NCBI GenBank assembly: GCA_049323655.1
Contig: JBMONO010000019.1
Span: 1-64,000 of the forward strand
From: DB1 sp049323655
GTDB taxonomy: Bacteria > Desulfobacterota > Desulfobulbia > Desulfobulbales > SURF-16
Length of the DNA: 64,000 bases
Direction: 5' to 3'
A program made the position numbers and the translations under genes. This document shows positions 52,068 to 61,143 of this stretch, one piece after another. Within the stretch, counting starts at the first letter, position 1, and every line of letters begins with the position of its first letter. The notes beneath the pieces were generated by a model. The model had not been told where the DNA came from. It worked only from the letters and a program-made list of their open reading frames with translations, and made no database searches.

Positions 52068-52199
52068 AAACTAAAAATCAACTACAGAGAGCACGAAGCA
52101 CACAGAGGTACCTGATCGTCATTCACAATATTTTCTCTGTATCCTCTGTGCTCTCAGTGGTAAAAAAGACTTTTTACGATTTCATCATCAGATGGTCGA
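52068..52199. repeat. CACAGAG-type palindromic repeat upstream of the ketosynthase
   Basis: Inverted relative to the 48.7-kb element: AACTACAGAGAGCAC ... CTCTGTGCTCTCAGTGGTAA followed by AAAAGACTTTTTACGATTTC. It fills most of the 326-base gap between the divergent genes at 52019 and 52346. Otherwise this gap shows only an AT-rich TTATACTATAG near 52290 that could be a promoter for the plus-strand gene. Confidence 0.75.
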
Positions 52200-52345
52200 A
52201 CCTGCCGCAAAGCTTTCTCCTGCAGGAACACCTCAAACACCATCGGATTAGCGACGCGCCTCCGCACGGCTCAATCGAAATAAGAACTTTATACTATAGC
52301 GAATTTTTCACCCCCTGTCGACCAAGAAAATAAAGGAAAAAGCTG

Positions 52346-52816
52346 ATGGCGGACGCGATTGAAGAGGAGATTGAAAAACTCCTGCGGCAAGGAAAGGAAA
52401 AACAGGAAATCTGGCGAATGCTGGGCAATGGAAAGGAGCCGCACAAGGTGCTGTTTCATCTCAACAACAGCTCCCTGCCGCGGGATCGTAAAAAATTTCA
52501 GGCCATCAACCTGGTGCTGGCAGTGCTCCTGCTGTTTCTGACCTGCAAGAAACTGATCGTCGCCTTTTCCTTCGGCACCCTTGACCTTTTTCTTTTGTTG
52601 CAACTTGTGGTGCCGATCATCAACATCTATGTATTACGGGAAATCCTGCGCTTTCACCGCCTCGGCTACAAATTTCTCTTCATCCTCTCCTTCCTGGCCC
52701 TCCTCCAACCGGAAAACTGGCACAACCAGGAACTCTTTCTGCTCGGCCTGATGATCGGTCTGTCCGGTTATCTCTATCGGCAGATGTTCCCGGCCCGAGC
52801 GCAGATCACCGGGTGA
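52346..52816 (+). CDS. small membrane protein of unknown function
   Basis: A 156-residue protein with a soluble, charged N-terminus (about 45 residues, EEEIEKLLRQGKEKQEIWRM) that looks like a helical binding motif, then four likely membrane spans (about 50-68, 78-98, 107-122 and 128-146). AAAGGAAAAAG precedes the ATG. It converges with the WbpM-like gene seven bases away. Not recognised; no link to either cluster can be shown. Confidence 0.65.
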   Translation: MADAIEEEIEKLLRQGKEKQEIWRMLGNGKEPHKVLFHLNNSSLPRDRKKFQAINLVLAVLLLFLTCKKLIVAFSFGTLDLFLLLQLVVPIINIYVLREILRFHRLGYKFLFILSFLALLQPENWHNQELFLLGLMIGLSGYLYRQMFPARAQITG

Positions 52817-52822
52817 GCCGGG

Positions 52823-54778
52823 TCATGACAGCGGCGCGGATGCCGCGACCTGCCGGCGCCCTTCATCCGAGCCGCCGCCGGCAACGACACGCAGGGGCGG
52901 GACTCCGGCCGCCTTTGTTTCCTTCGGATCACTGACGTGCAATCCACTGTATTCCGGCACGATCTCGCGCAGATGGCGGATCAACTCCGGCACGTCGCGA
53001 CTGGTGGCGGCGCGGGCCAGTTCGTCGAGTTCCGCGGTCAGCCATTGCCAGTCGCACTGGCGGGCCTGGGCGAGCTGAAGTTTCGGATGGCTTGTCCCCT
53101 GCAGATCCTCATTTTCATGAAAGACCTCTTCAAACAGTTTCTCGCCCGGTCGCAGGCCGATGTATTCGATTTTGATATCGCGTCCCGGCACCAGGCCGGA
53201 CAACTTGATCATCTGTTCCGCCAGGTCACGGATATAGACCGCCTCTCCCATCTCCAGCACGAAAATCTCGCCTCCCGCCCCCATTGACCCGGCCTGCAGA
53301 ATGAGGCTGACCGCCTCCGGAATGGTCATGAAATAGCGTCTGATGTCGCGATGGGTAACGGTGACCGGGCCACCCCGGGCAATCTGTTTCTCAAAGAGCG
53401 GCACTACCGAACCGGCCGAGCCGAGAACATTGCCGAAACGGGTTGTAATAAATTTCGTCCGCGAGCGGCGATCGAGATTCTGGCAGTAGATCTCGGCAAT
53501 GCGCTTGGTGGTGCCCATGACATTGGCAGGATTGACCGCCTTGTCGGTGGAGACCAGGACAAAACGGTCAACTCCGTAGCGATCGGCGGCATCGGCGACG
53601 ATTTTCGTCCCGAAAACATTGTTGCTCACCCCCTCGGCCGGATTGATTTCCAGCATCGGCACATGTTTGTAGGCAGCGGCATGAAACACCACATCCGGTA
53701 AAAATTTACGGAAAACCCAGTCAACCCGGTCGCGATTTTTGATGTCCCCCAACACATTGACAATCTTCAATCCGGGAAAGGCGACCCGCAGTTCCTGGTC
53801 AATGGCATAGAGGTTGAATTCACCGTTTTCGAAGATGATCAGCCGGGAGGGTTCCTGACTGGCCACCTGCCGGCACAGCTCGGAGCCGATGGACCCGCCG
53901 CCGCCGGTCACCAGCACCGATTTGCCGCGCAGATAACCGGCAATGGCCTCATGATCGAGGCGGATCGCCTCCCGACCGAGGAGATCGTTGAGGGTAAGCG
54001 GTCGCAGCTGGGCGGCATTGACCCGCCCCCCGGCAAGCTCGCGAACCGAGGGCAGAGTCTTGCACGGCACACCGACCCTGGCGCACTCGGAGACGAATCT
54101 TTTGACCGTCTCCTTGCTGGCGGATGGGATGGCCATGATCACCAGTTCGACATCAAGAAGCCGGACAATGGCGGTGATGTTCTCAATGCCGCCGTAAACG
54201 CGGACTCCGTGAATCTCCCTGTTATGCTTTTTCGGGTTATCGTCCACCAGGGCGACCGGCATATATTCCTGACGATGAAGCTGATCTCTGAGCAGCATCT
54301 CGCCGGCATGACCGGCGCCGACGATCAAGGTGCGGACCCCCTCTTTCTGCTTCAGCAACAGGCGATGATCTTTGAACCAGCGGTAAAAGAGACGCGGGGC
54401 CGACAGGCCGAGGATGAGCAGGAGCGGGGTAAGGAGCAGCACCGTCCGCGGCACCCCTTCGAGACGGACAAAGAGGGAGGCTGCCAGAGTGACGATGAGC
54501 GAACTCAACAAAACGGATTTGACGATGCGGCTCAGATCCGGCAGGGAGGCAAAGCGCCACAGGCCCCGATACAGGCTGAAGAGCCAGAAGACCATGGCAT
54601 GGACCGGCACGGCAATAAGGGAAAGCAGGCAGAAGCCGCGAAAATAGTCGCCCGGTATCTCGTTGAGATTAAAGCGGAACCAGTAAGCGGCAAGATAGGC
54701 AAGCGGCACCCAGAGCAGATCGTGGACAAAGGCGGCCCAGCGGTTGAACAGTATTCTGCGCAGGTAATTTTTCAGCAC
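52823..54778 (-). CDS. WbpM/CapD/FlaA1-like membrane UDP-sugar 4,6-dehydratase
   Basis: A 651-residue inner-membrane protein: four N-terminal spans (about 13-120), then a Rossmann-like domain (GAGHAGEMLLRDQL), then the catalytic dehydratase domain with GGGGSIGSELC, STDKAVNPANVMGTTK (active-site Asp-Lys and Met-x3-Lys) and RPGEKLFEEVFH. WbpM converts UDP-GlcNAc to the 4-keto-6-deoxy intermediate, the first step to UDP-QuiNAc or UDP-FucNAc. A 45-residue low-complexity tail is extra. It is the last gene of the O-antigen series. Confidence 0.92.
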   Translation of the reverse strand: MLKNYLRRILFNRWAAFVHDLLWVPLAYLAAYWFRFNLNEIPGDYFRGFCLLSLIAVPVHAMVFWLFSLYRGLWRFASLPDLSRIVKSVLLSSLIVTLAASLFVRLEGVPRTVLLLTPLLLILGLSAPRLFYRWFKDHRLLLKQKEGVRTLIVGAGHAGEMLLRDQLHRQEYMPVALVDDNPKKHNREIHGVRVYGGIENITAIVRLLDVELVIMAIPSASKETVKRFVSECARVGVPCKTLPSVRELAGGRVNAAQLRPLTLNDLLGREAIRLDHEAIAGYLRGKSVLVTGGGGSIGSELCRQVASQEPSRLIIFENGEFNLYAIDQELRVAFPGLKIVNVLGDIKNRDRVDWVFRKFLPDVVFHAAAYKHVPMLEINPAEGVSNNVFGTKIVADAADRYGVDRFVLVSTDKAVNPANVMGTTKRIAEIYCQNLDRRSRTKFITTRFGNVLGSAGSVVPLFEKQIARGGPVTVTHRDIRRYFMTIPEAVSLILQAGSMGAGGEIFVLEMGEAVYIRDLAEQMIKLSGLVPGRDIKIEYIGLRPGEKLFEEVFHENEDLQGTSHPKLQLAQARQCDWQWLTAELDELARAATSRDVPELIRHLREIVPEYSGLHVSDPKETKAAGVPPLRVVAGGGSDEGRRQVAASAPLS

Positions 54779-55821
54779 AACTCATCTCCCCCCGGCGCCT
54801 TCAGCTCCGACGCGCCTTCCCTTTTCCCGGCCCCGACCAGCACTGCGCCGCAGACAAGCGGCGCGACGGATACAAACAGTGAGATAATAGCATATTCTGG
54901 AACGCGCGCAGCAAAAAAAGCCAGGGGCAGGAGCCAGCAGAGATTGATTGCCAGCACGGTCAGGGTAACGGCTCGGTGTGACTGCCAGCGCCGGGCGAGA
55001 ATCTGATAGGCGTGGCAACGGTGGGCCTGATACCATTTCTCCCCCCCGACTATCCGGCGCAGCAGGGTAACGGTGGCGTCGACGAGGAAAACGGCATAAA
55101 GAATAAGCCAGGACCAGAGGGAAATCGCTCCGGTTGCCGAGGTGGTCAAAGCGAGGATGCCGATGGCGAGACCGAGAAAACCGCTGCCCGCATCTCCCAT
55201 GAAGATACGGGCCGGCGGCCAGTTCCAGACGAGAAACCCGGCGCTGGCCCCGGCAAGCAGCAGCGGCCGGCCGAAAAGCGGATCGTGTCTGTCAAGGAGG
55301 ATGAGCGCCGCCCCGCCGCAGACAAAGATGGCCTCCATTGCGGCAAGGCCGTCGATGCCGTCCATGAAGTTATTGAGATTGATCAGCCAGACAAGGATAA
55401 CGACAAACGCCGCTGCCGCCGGCCAACCGGCAGGTTGCCAGACGAGTTCGCCGATCGGCAGGGCCGGCAGTGGCCCGATCAGCGCCAGGGCGAGCACAGC
55501 GGCGCCGAAGTGGACGGCAAGACGCAGCCGGGCGGACAGTCCGCCCCGGTCATCGACAAAGCCGACCAGGGCAACGGGCAGGCCGGACAGCACCAGGGGC
55601 AGCCATAAACGATCGCCGAGCTGGCCGCCGCCAGGCAGGACAAGGGAAACCAGACAACAGGAGACGATGATAGCAAGCCCGCCGCCGCGCGGGGTCGGGA
55701 TCTGGTGGGAGCTGCGCTGATTGGGATGGTCGATCATCCGCGCCCTGCCGGCGTAATGACGAACAAGGCCGGTCAGGACCAGCGAGAACAGAAATGTCCC
55801 GGCACTGAGCCAGAGGATCAC
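54772..55821 (-). CDS. WecA/WbpL-like polyprenyl-phosphate sugar-1-phosphate transferase
   Basis: A 349-residue integral membrane protein with about 11 spans of the MraY/WecA family. Motifs: DHPNQRSSHQIPTPRGGG, NLNNFMDGIDGLAAME with the conserved Asp-Asp pattern, and FMGDAGSGFLG. It moves a HexNAc-1-phosphate onto undecaprenyl phosphate to start glycan assembly. Its gene overlaps the dehydratase gene by seven bases and the reductase gene by four, the same gene trio as wbpV-wbpL-wbpM in Pseudomonas. Confidence 0.92.
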   Translation of the reverse strand: MILWLSAGTFLFSLVLTGLVRHYAGRARMIDHPNQRSSHQIPTPRGGGLAIIVSCCLVSLVLPGGGQLGDRLWLPLVLSGLPVALVGFVDDRGGLSARLRLAVHFGAAVLALALIGPLPALPIGELVWQPAGWPAAAAFVVILVWLINLNNFMDGIDGLAAMEAIFVCGGAALILLDRHDPLFGRPLLLAGASAGFLVWNWPPARIFMGDAGSGFLGLAIGILALTTSATGAISLWSWLILYAVFLVDATVTLLRRIVGGEKWYQAHRCHAYQILARRWQSHRAVTLTVLAINLCWLLPLAFFAARVPEYAIISLFVSVAPLVCGAVLVGAGKREGASELKAPGGDELC

Positions 55822-56744
55822 GACACCGCCCTCCGGATACCCTCGGTCAGGGTCAGGGGCGGCTGCCAGCCCAGCGTTGTCCGGGTGGCGGCCGCATCCA
55901 CCCGCAGATCCCCTGTCAGCCGTCGCAGCTCCCCTTTTCTGCCGGCGAGACCGGCAACGAGGACGAGCAGCAATGCGGGCACGGAAAAGAGTCGGGCCGG
56001 CACCCCGCGGGCCTTTGCCAGCAGCCGGATCAGCTCCGGCGTGGAGACATCCTCGTTGTCGGCGGCAAGAAAAAGACGGTTGGCGGCGGCCGGATGGATG
56101 AGGCAGAGGGTGAGCAGGTGACAGAGGTTGTCGACCCCGAGCAGGGAGCGCTGGTTGGTGATGCCGGCAAAAGGCAGCGGCAGCCCGCTGTCCACCAGGC
56201 GCAGCAGCCGGCCGAAGTTACCGCCCGCCCCTTTGCCATAGACGAGCGGCAACCGGACAATGACCACCTCCATGGTGCCCTCGCCGGCAATGCGCATGAG
56301 GCCCTGTTCCGCCTCCAGCTTCGACACGGCATAGGCATCAGCCGGCGCCGGCAGGTCATCGGCACGAAAGGGAGTTGCATGGGTCTCCTCGCCGTTGACC
56401 TTGATGGTACTGACAAAAACAAACCGCCGCACCCCGGCCCGCGCCGCCTGGACCGCGAGATGACAGGTTCCGTCCACGTTGACCTGCCGATAGGCGGCAA
56501 GCATCTCCTCCCCCTCCCCACCCATGACATGGACCCGCGCCGCCAGATGAACAACATGAGAGACGCCGGCCAGGGCCCGCCCCCAGTCCGTCCGCCCGTC
56601 AATATCCCCCACCGCGATGGTGTCCCTGTCGGTCCGGTCGGCGATCCGTACCGCCCGCCGAAACGGCAGCCGCTCTTCCACCAGACGGGCGCAGAAAGAG
56701 CGACCGACAAAACCGGTGGCCCCGGTAACCAGGATCCTCTTCAT
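55818..56744 (-). CDS. WbpV-like NAD-dependent nucleotide-sugar reductase/epimerase
   Basis: A 308-residue extended short-chain dehydrogenase. Cofactor motif TGATGFVGRSF, VVHLAARVHVMGG, active-site FVSTIKVNGEET and YAVSKLEAEQGL (Tyr and Lys). AARVHVM and STIKVNGE are characteristic of the group that reduces the WbpM product to UDP-QuiNAc or related UDP-sugars. It neighbours WbpM and WbpL homologues, supporting that role. Exact sugar stereochemistry cannot be read here. Confidence 0.87.
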   Translation of the reverse strand: MKRILVTGATGFVGRSFCARLVEERLPFRRAVRIADRTDRDTIAVGDIDGRTDWGRALAGVSHVVHLAARVHVMGGEGEEMLAAYRQVNVDGTCHLAVQAARAGVRRFVFVSTIKVNGEETHATPFRADDLPAPADAYAVSKLEAEQGLMRIAGEGTMEVVIVRLPLVYGKGAGGNFGRLLRLVDSGLPLPFAGITNQRSLLGVDNLCHLLTLCLIHPAAANRLFLAADNEDVSTPELIRLLAKARGVPARLFSVPALLLVLVAGLAGRKGELRRLTGDLRVDAAATRTTLGWQPPLTLTEGIRRAVS

Positions 56745-58054
56745 GATTCACCGGCTGCGGCCTGCCGTTGTCCTGCGGCCGTCATTCCGCCATGCACGAC
56801 GATTTGGACCGGCAGAAAGACCTTGCTGCTGACGATTTTCCGGTGCGCCGGAGGCGCCATCTCGAAATGGGCGGCCAGATTCCACCAGTCATGATAAAGG
56901 GGGCGGTCCGGATCATGGCCGACTGCGGCGGTGATGCTGTAGGTCCCTTTCACCAGCGGCAGCCGCAGGCAGAAATCCACCATGCACTGGCCGCCGGCAG
57001 CGAGCGGCGGCAGCTCGACGTTTTCCACCGCCGTGTTCGAGCCGAGCAGCTCGATGCCCCATTTATCGCGGATCTGAAAACCGACCACCCGGGGGATCGC
57101 CTCGGCAAAGGCCTGCATCTGGATACGGATGCGCACCGGCTGGTCAAATTCCACCTCGGTCAATTCCCTTCCCGCTTCATCGACCACGGTGACCGACTGG
57201 ATGCGGATCTCGCCGGTGCCGGGCCTGTCCCGGCCCTCGCCGTTTTCCTCCCCGTTATTTTCCGTTGCCGGTTTTGCATGGGTGGTGACCGCTCGCTCTT
57301 CCCCGGCGTTCTTCTCCTCCCGCCGAGCCAGGTAATCGTGGTAGAAGTTGGCCACCTCGGCGGCGTCGCCGGCGTAGATCTTCTCCCCCCTTTCCAGCAT
57401 GATCGCCTTGTCGCACAGACTCTTGATCGTTGCCATGCTGTGGCTGACAAAGAGCAGGGTCACCCCCTTTTCCTGCAACTGCTTGATCCGGTGCATGCAC
57501 TTGTGCTGAAAGGCCATGTCCCCGACTGCCAGGGCCTCGTCGATGATGAGGATCTGCGGATCGACGTAGATGGTGCAGGCAAAGGCAAGACGCATCACCA
57601 TACCGCTGGAGTAGAGACGCAGGGGCCGGTCGAAAAAATCACCGAGTTCGGCGAACTCCTCGATAAGCGGCATCTTGTCACGGATCGCCTCGCCGGATAG
57701 CCCCATCAGGCTGCAATAGAGCTGGACATTGTTGCGGCCGGTGAAGTCACGGTTGAAGCCGGTGCCCAGTTCCAGAATGGCCGAGATCACGCCCCTGGTA
57801 GTGACGCTGCCGGTGGTCGGTTGGAGATAGCCGCAGATGATCTTGAGCAGGGTCGACTTGCCGCTGCCGTTGACCCCGAGGATGCCCATGGTTTCACCCT
57901 GGCGCACCGAGAAGGAGACGTTGCGCAGGGCCCAGAAATCCGTATGAAAAGAACGGTTGGCCGGAGCAAAGGCCTCTTTCAACCGATCGCGGGGCGAGGC
58001 ATAGATCCGGTAGAGCTTCGAGACGTCGGCAACCTCGACAATTTTACGGGACAT
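56741..58054 (-). CDS. wzt: Wzt, O-antigen ABC exporter ATPase with carbohydrate-binding C-terminal domain
   Basis: A 437-residue protein. ABC domain at about 1-245: Walker A GVNGSGKST, the degenerate signature LYSSGMVMRLAFA typical of polysaccharide exporters, Walker B ILIIDEALAVGD. A Glu/Gly-rich linker (ENNGEENGEGRDRPGTG) leads to a beta-sandwich domain (about 280-425, ending FLPVQIVVHG) that in Wzt homologues recognises the terminal modification of the finished O-chain before export. The long C-terminal domain implies chain-end-gated export. It follows wzm after 203 bases of repeat. Confidence 0.93.
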   Translation of the reverse strand: MSRKIVEVADVSKLYRIYASPRDRLKEAFAPANRSFHTDFWALRNVSFSVRQGETMGILGVNGSGKSTLLKIICGYLQPTTGSVTTRGVISAILELGTGFNRDFTGRNNVQLYCSLMGLSGEAIRDKMPLIEEFAELGDFFDRPLRLYSSGMVMRLAFACTIYVDPQILIIDEALAVGDMAFQHKCMHRIKQLQEKGVTLLFVSHSMATIKSLCDKAIMLERGEKIYAGDAAEVANFYHDYLARREEKNAGEERAVTTHAKPATENNGEENGEGRDRPGTGEIRIQSVTVVDEAGRELTEVEFDQPVRIRIQMQAFAEAIPRVVGFQIRDKWGIELLGSNTAVENVELPPLAAGGQCMVDFCLRLPLVKGTYSITAAVGHDPDRPLYHDWWNLAAHFEMAPPAHRKIVSSKVFLPVQIVVHGGMTAAGQRQAAAGES

Positions 58055-58119
58055 GGGCGCTTTTTTCCTTTTTCACCATAAAGTGGACAGAGGAGATGTT
58101 TGCGACGCCAACAAAATCA

Positions 58120-58257
58120 AGATGGTCGCGTAAAAAGTGAAAATTAACCACAGAGACCACAGAGCGCATAGAGATAACTAATTGTAATTAAATATGTTTT
58201 CTCTGCGCTCTCAGTGCGCTCTGTGGTGAAAAAAGACTTTTTACGGGTTTGTCAAAA
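58120..58257. repeat. CACAGAG-type palindromic repeat between wzm and wzt
   Basis: A full element: GCGTAAAAAGTGAAAATTAA..CCACAGAGACCACAGAGCGC..TAATTGTAATTAAAT..CTCTGCGCTCTCAGTGCGCT..CTGTGGTGAAAAAAGAC..TTTTTACGGGTTTGTC. Its reverse complement matches the 48.7-kb element at the ends with few mismatches. It separates two genes that normally abut. Confidence 0.8.
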
Positions 58258-59058
58258 TCAAAGCATCTCGACAAACTGATTCTTCAGTCGACCGAAGACA
58301 AAGGCGCCGATCAACAGGGCCGCCCCTGTCCAGCCGAGAAAAAGCAGAACATCGCCGCCCACAATGTTGTTTGCCTCAACAAGGGCCTGTCGGTAACCCC
58401 GGATAATGAAATACATCGGGTTGAGGCTGTAGAGAAAACGGTATTTTTCCGGGATTATGGACGCGGGATAAACGATGGGGCAGAGGTAAAACCAGAGTTG
58501 CAAAAGAAGCTGCACCACCTGGCCGATGTCACGGACAAAGAGATAGAGCGAGGAGATGATCCAGCTCAATCCCAGGGAAAAGGCGACAAGCGCCATCGTA
58601 TAGAACGGCAGAACAAGAATGCCGATGCCGGGCGGATGGCCTGTGGCCAGCAGCAGCAGGAGCAGAATGGCAACCCCGGCCGCATGACCGACCAGGGCGG
58701 CGCCGATGACCACCAGGGAAAGGAGTTCGGGCTGGAAGGGCGTTTTCACCACCAGATTCTTGTTCTTCTCGATGACCGTGACCGCATTTTTCAGCACCTC
58801 GGAGAAAAAGAGCCAGGGCAGCAGGCCGGCAAAGAGCCAGAGGGCAAAAGGCGCCTCCCCGGCCTCCCGCCTGAAGACAAGGGAAAAGATCAGGGTATAG
58901 ACCAGCACCAGCAGCAGGGGGTTGGCAAAGGCCCACAGCATCCCGCCGATGGACTGGACATAGCGGGTCCGGAAATCCCGCTCGATCATCAGCTGAAGCG
59001 TCTGCCGATGAGCGATGGCCAGGAGCGGAAATCTTCTGAGAAAATGCAGGGAGGTCAC
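58258..59058 (-). CDS. wzm: Wzm, O-antigen ABC exporter permease
   Basis: A 266-residue ABC-2-type permease with six spans. N-terminal RDFRTRYVQSIGGMLWAFANP and mid-protein KTPFQPELLSL and SLNPMYFIIRGYRQAL are the usual polysaccharide exporter segments. With Wzt it moves the lipid-linked glycan across the inner membrane. Its ATG overlaps the upstream glycosyltransferase stop by four bases. Confidence 0.92.
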   Translation of the reverse strand: MTSLHFLRRFPLLAIAHRQTLQLMIERDFRTRYVQSIGGMLWAFANPLLLVLVYTLIFSLVFRREAGEAPFALWLFAGLLPWLFFSEVLKNAVTVIEKNKNLVVKTPFQPELLSLVVIGAALVGHAAGVAILLLLLLATGHPPGIGILVLPFYTMALVAFSLGLSWIISSLYLFVRDIGQVVQLLLQLWFYLCPIVYPASIIPEKYRFLYSLNPMYFIIRGYRQALVEANNIVGGDVLLFLGWTGAALLIGAFVFGRLKNQFVEML

Positions 59059-61112
59059 AATGTTACCGTTACAGCGCTGTCCGGTTCATGGCTTTCAATA
59101 CGCAGACAGACGGCCAGATGGGTACGAAACTCCTCCGCCCGTCTCGCGTAGGTATGTTTCTCGCGGATCATCGCCGCCGCCTTCGCGCCGATGGCCCGGC
59201 GCTCGTCGTCATGTTCGAGATAATAGGTCAGCAGCTCGTCGAGCTCCTGCCGATTGCGATAGATGAGAATCGCATCGGCAAAAAGCTCCCGCAGTTCCGG
59301 GACATCGTTGGAAACCACGCAGGCGCCGCAGGCCATGGCTTCGAAGGTGCGGGAATTGATGCAGCCCCACGGTTTACACATCGGCGTGCAGTCCTCCAGG
59401 ACGATCCGGGCGGAATTGTAGATGGCCGGCACCTCGTAATAGGAGACCCGCCCCTCGTGATAGGGGGCGAAGGGATGCCCGGGGCTCTCCAGCCGGCCCC
59501 AGTAACGGAAACGCCAGTCTTTTTTCAGGTTGAGATTGGCGGCGATGTCCCGGGGTACATGAAACATATTACCGACAAAGCAGAGGTCGCTGGCATAGCG
59601 GTCATCAACCGTTTGCGGATGAAAGAGGTCGGGATCGGCGGCGATGCGCAGCACCCCCTGGTACTGCTCCGGCCGCAGACGCGGGGCTATGGTCTGCAGA
59701 CTCGTGGTGGAGCTGGCCAGCACCATATCATAATTCTGCAACCAGGGCCGTTGCGACCAGCGGTCCACCCAATTTCTGATCCAGGCAACGGTGATGATGC
59801 CCTGGCGCAGCCGCGCCCTGTCCAGGGGGAAATCATCCATCATCACCAGCAGCACATCGATGTCGTCAGGTACGTCTCGCCATTCATCCACCGGCCGCCG
59901 GGGCAGATAGACCACCCGGTAGCCCAGACTCTCCAGGGCGTTGCCGAGGCCGACCGCGGAAAAATAATCGCCGCAGGTCGTCAGCGGATGGTACTCGGTT
60001 ACGGTAATGGCAATCGTCAGTCCGCTTTCCGCCAGAAAAGGCAGACCGAAGAGCTTTTCCCGCCAGAAGTCGCGACGGAGGCCGTCATACCAGCGCGCGG
60101 AAAAATGGGCCATGTTGCGCAAGCGGTTCTGCTGCTTTTCCGTTGACTCGACCCGCTTCTGGGTGCCGAACTCATGATGGATGACGACACTGGTGGGACA
60201 GTGGATGACCTCATATCCCGCCTCCCGCGCCTTGAGGCAGATATCGACATCTTCGTAGCCGTAAAAATAGCCCTCGTCAAAGCCGCCGATTTCGTCAAAG
60301 AGCCGCCGTTTCCAGACCTGACAGGCGGCGGACACCGCCGGTACCGCCCTGGCATTTCCGTCGAGATGAAGGGGGTGGCGGTATTTACCGACATTGAAGG
60401 GCCGCAGAAAATCACCCTCGTAACGGAAGGCGCAGCCGGCATGCTGGACGGAAAGACCGGGCAGCACCCAGTCTCCACCTTTGTCAAGGGAGCTGATTTC
60501 CGCATAAACAAGGGTGGAACCGACGCAGGCGGCCTTGGGAAAACGCTCGAAACAGCGCATGGCCTCAGCCAGCCAACCGTAGCAGACCTCGGTGTCGTTG
60601 TTCAGAAAAACCAGATAATCGCCTTTGGCCCTGCGGGCGCCGATATTGTTGGCCGCGGAAAAGGAATAATTTTTGTCGAGCCGGATGACGGTCAGCCCGG
60701 CAAAGCCATACCCCTCGGCCCAGGCGCACGAGGTGTCGCTGGAGGCATTGTCCACCAGGATGATCTCGAAGCGCGGGTACATGGTATGGGCCTGCAGGGT
60801 CGGAAAGAGACGCTTGAGATAGTCGACCCCGTTACGGTTGAGGATAATGATGCTGACCGAGGGAACCTCACTGTTGTGGGGACAGGGGGCAATATTGCGG
60901 CGCAGAAAGGGGAGCAGATCGCTGCGTTTGCCGAAATTGACGTGCAGGCTTTCCTTGCGCCCGATCGAAGAGGCGCCGGCGGAGACCGGCGGCGGCTGGA
61001 CCGAGTCCTGGCCGTCCCGCAGCAACCGGTAACGGTTGTAGAAAAAATAAAAGCGCTCCGTGCCCAGCAGCCGGATCAGGCCTCGGGCGCAGAGCAGTTT
61101 GACTTGCTGCAT
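59055..61112 (-). CDS. two-domain glycosyltransferase (GT2 plus CgeB-like GT1 domain)
   Basis: About 685 residues. A GT2-type domain is at about 60-330: VSIIILNRNGVDYL, LVDNASSD, VFLNNDTEVCYGW and YGYEDVDICLKARE (the ED catalytic region). A second, GT-B-like domain follows at about 370-680: DLCFVGNMFHVPRD, NSRTFEAMACGACVVSND and a C-terminal RKxHTYARR end. The two domains may add two sugars in turn. The ATG at 61112 is preferred, as an earlier in-frame ATG overlaps the previous gene by 44 bases; the ribosome binding site is weak. Confidence 0.87.
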   Translation of the reverse strand: MQQVKLLCARGLIRLLGTERFYFFYNRYRLLRDGQDSVQPPPVSAGASSIGRKESLHVNFGKRSDLLPFLRRNIAPCPHNSEVPSVSIIILNRNGVDYLKRLFPTLQAHTMYPRFEIILVDNASSDTSCAWAEGYGFAGLTVIRLDKNYSFSAANNIGARRAKGDYLVFLNNDTEVCYGWLAEAMRCFERFPKAACVGSTLVYAEISSLDKGGDWVLPGLSVQHAGCAFRYEGDFLRPFNVGKYRHPLHLDGNARAVPAVSAACQVWKRRLFDEIGGFDEGYFYGYEDVDICLKAREAGYEVIHCPTSVVIHHEFGTQKRVESTEKQQNRLRNMAHFSARWYDGLRRDFWREKLFGLPFLAESGLTIAITVTEYHPLTTCGDYFSAVGLGNALESLGYRVVYLPRRPVDEWRDVPDDIDVLLVMMDDFPLDRARLRQGIITVAWIRNWVDRWSQRPWLQNYDMVLASSTTSLQTIAPRLRPEQYQGVLRIAADPDLFHPQTVDDRYASDLCFVGNMFHVPRDIAANLNLKKDWRFRYWGRLESPGHPFAPYHEGRVSYYEVPAIYNSARIVLEDCTPMCKPWGCINSRTFEAMACGACVVSNDVPELRELFADAILIYRNRQELDELLTYYLEHDDERRAIGAKAAAMIREKHTYARRAEEFRTHLAVCLRIESHEPDSAVTVTL

Positions 61113-61143
61113 TCTGGTTGCCGACACGTCTGTTGTTGTCTCC

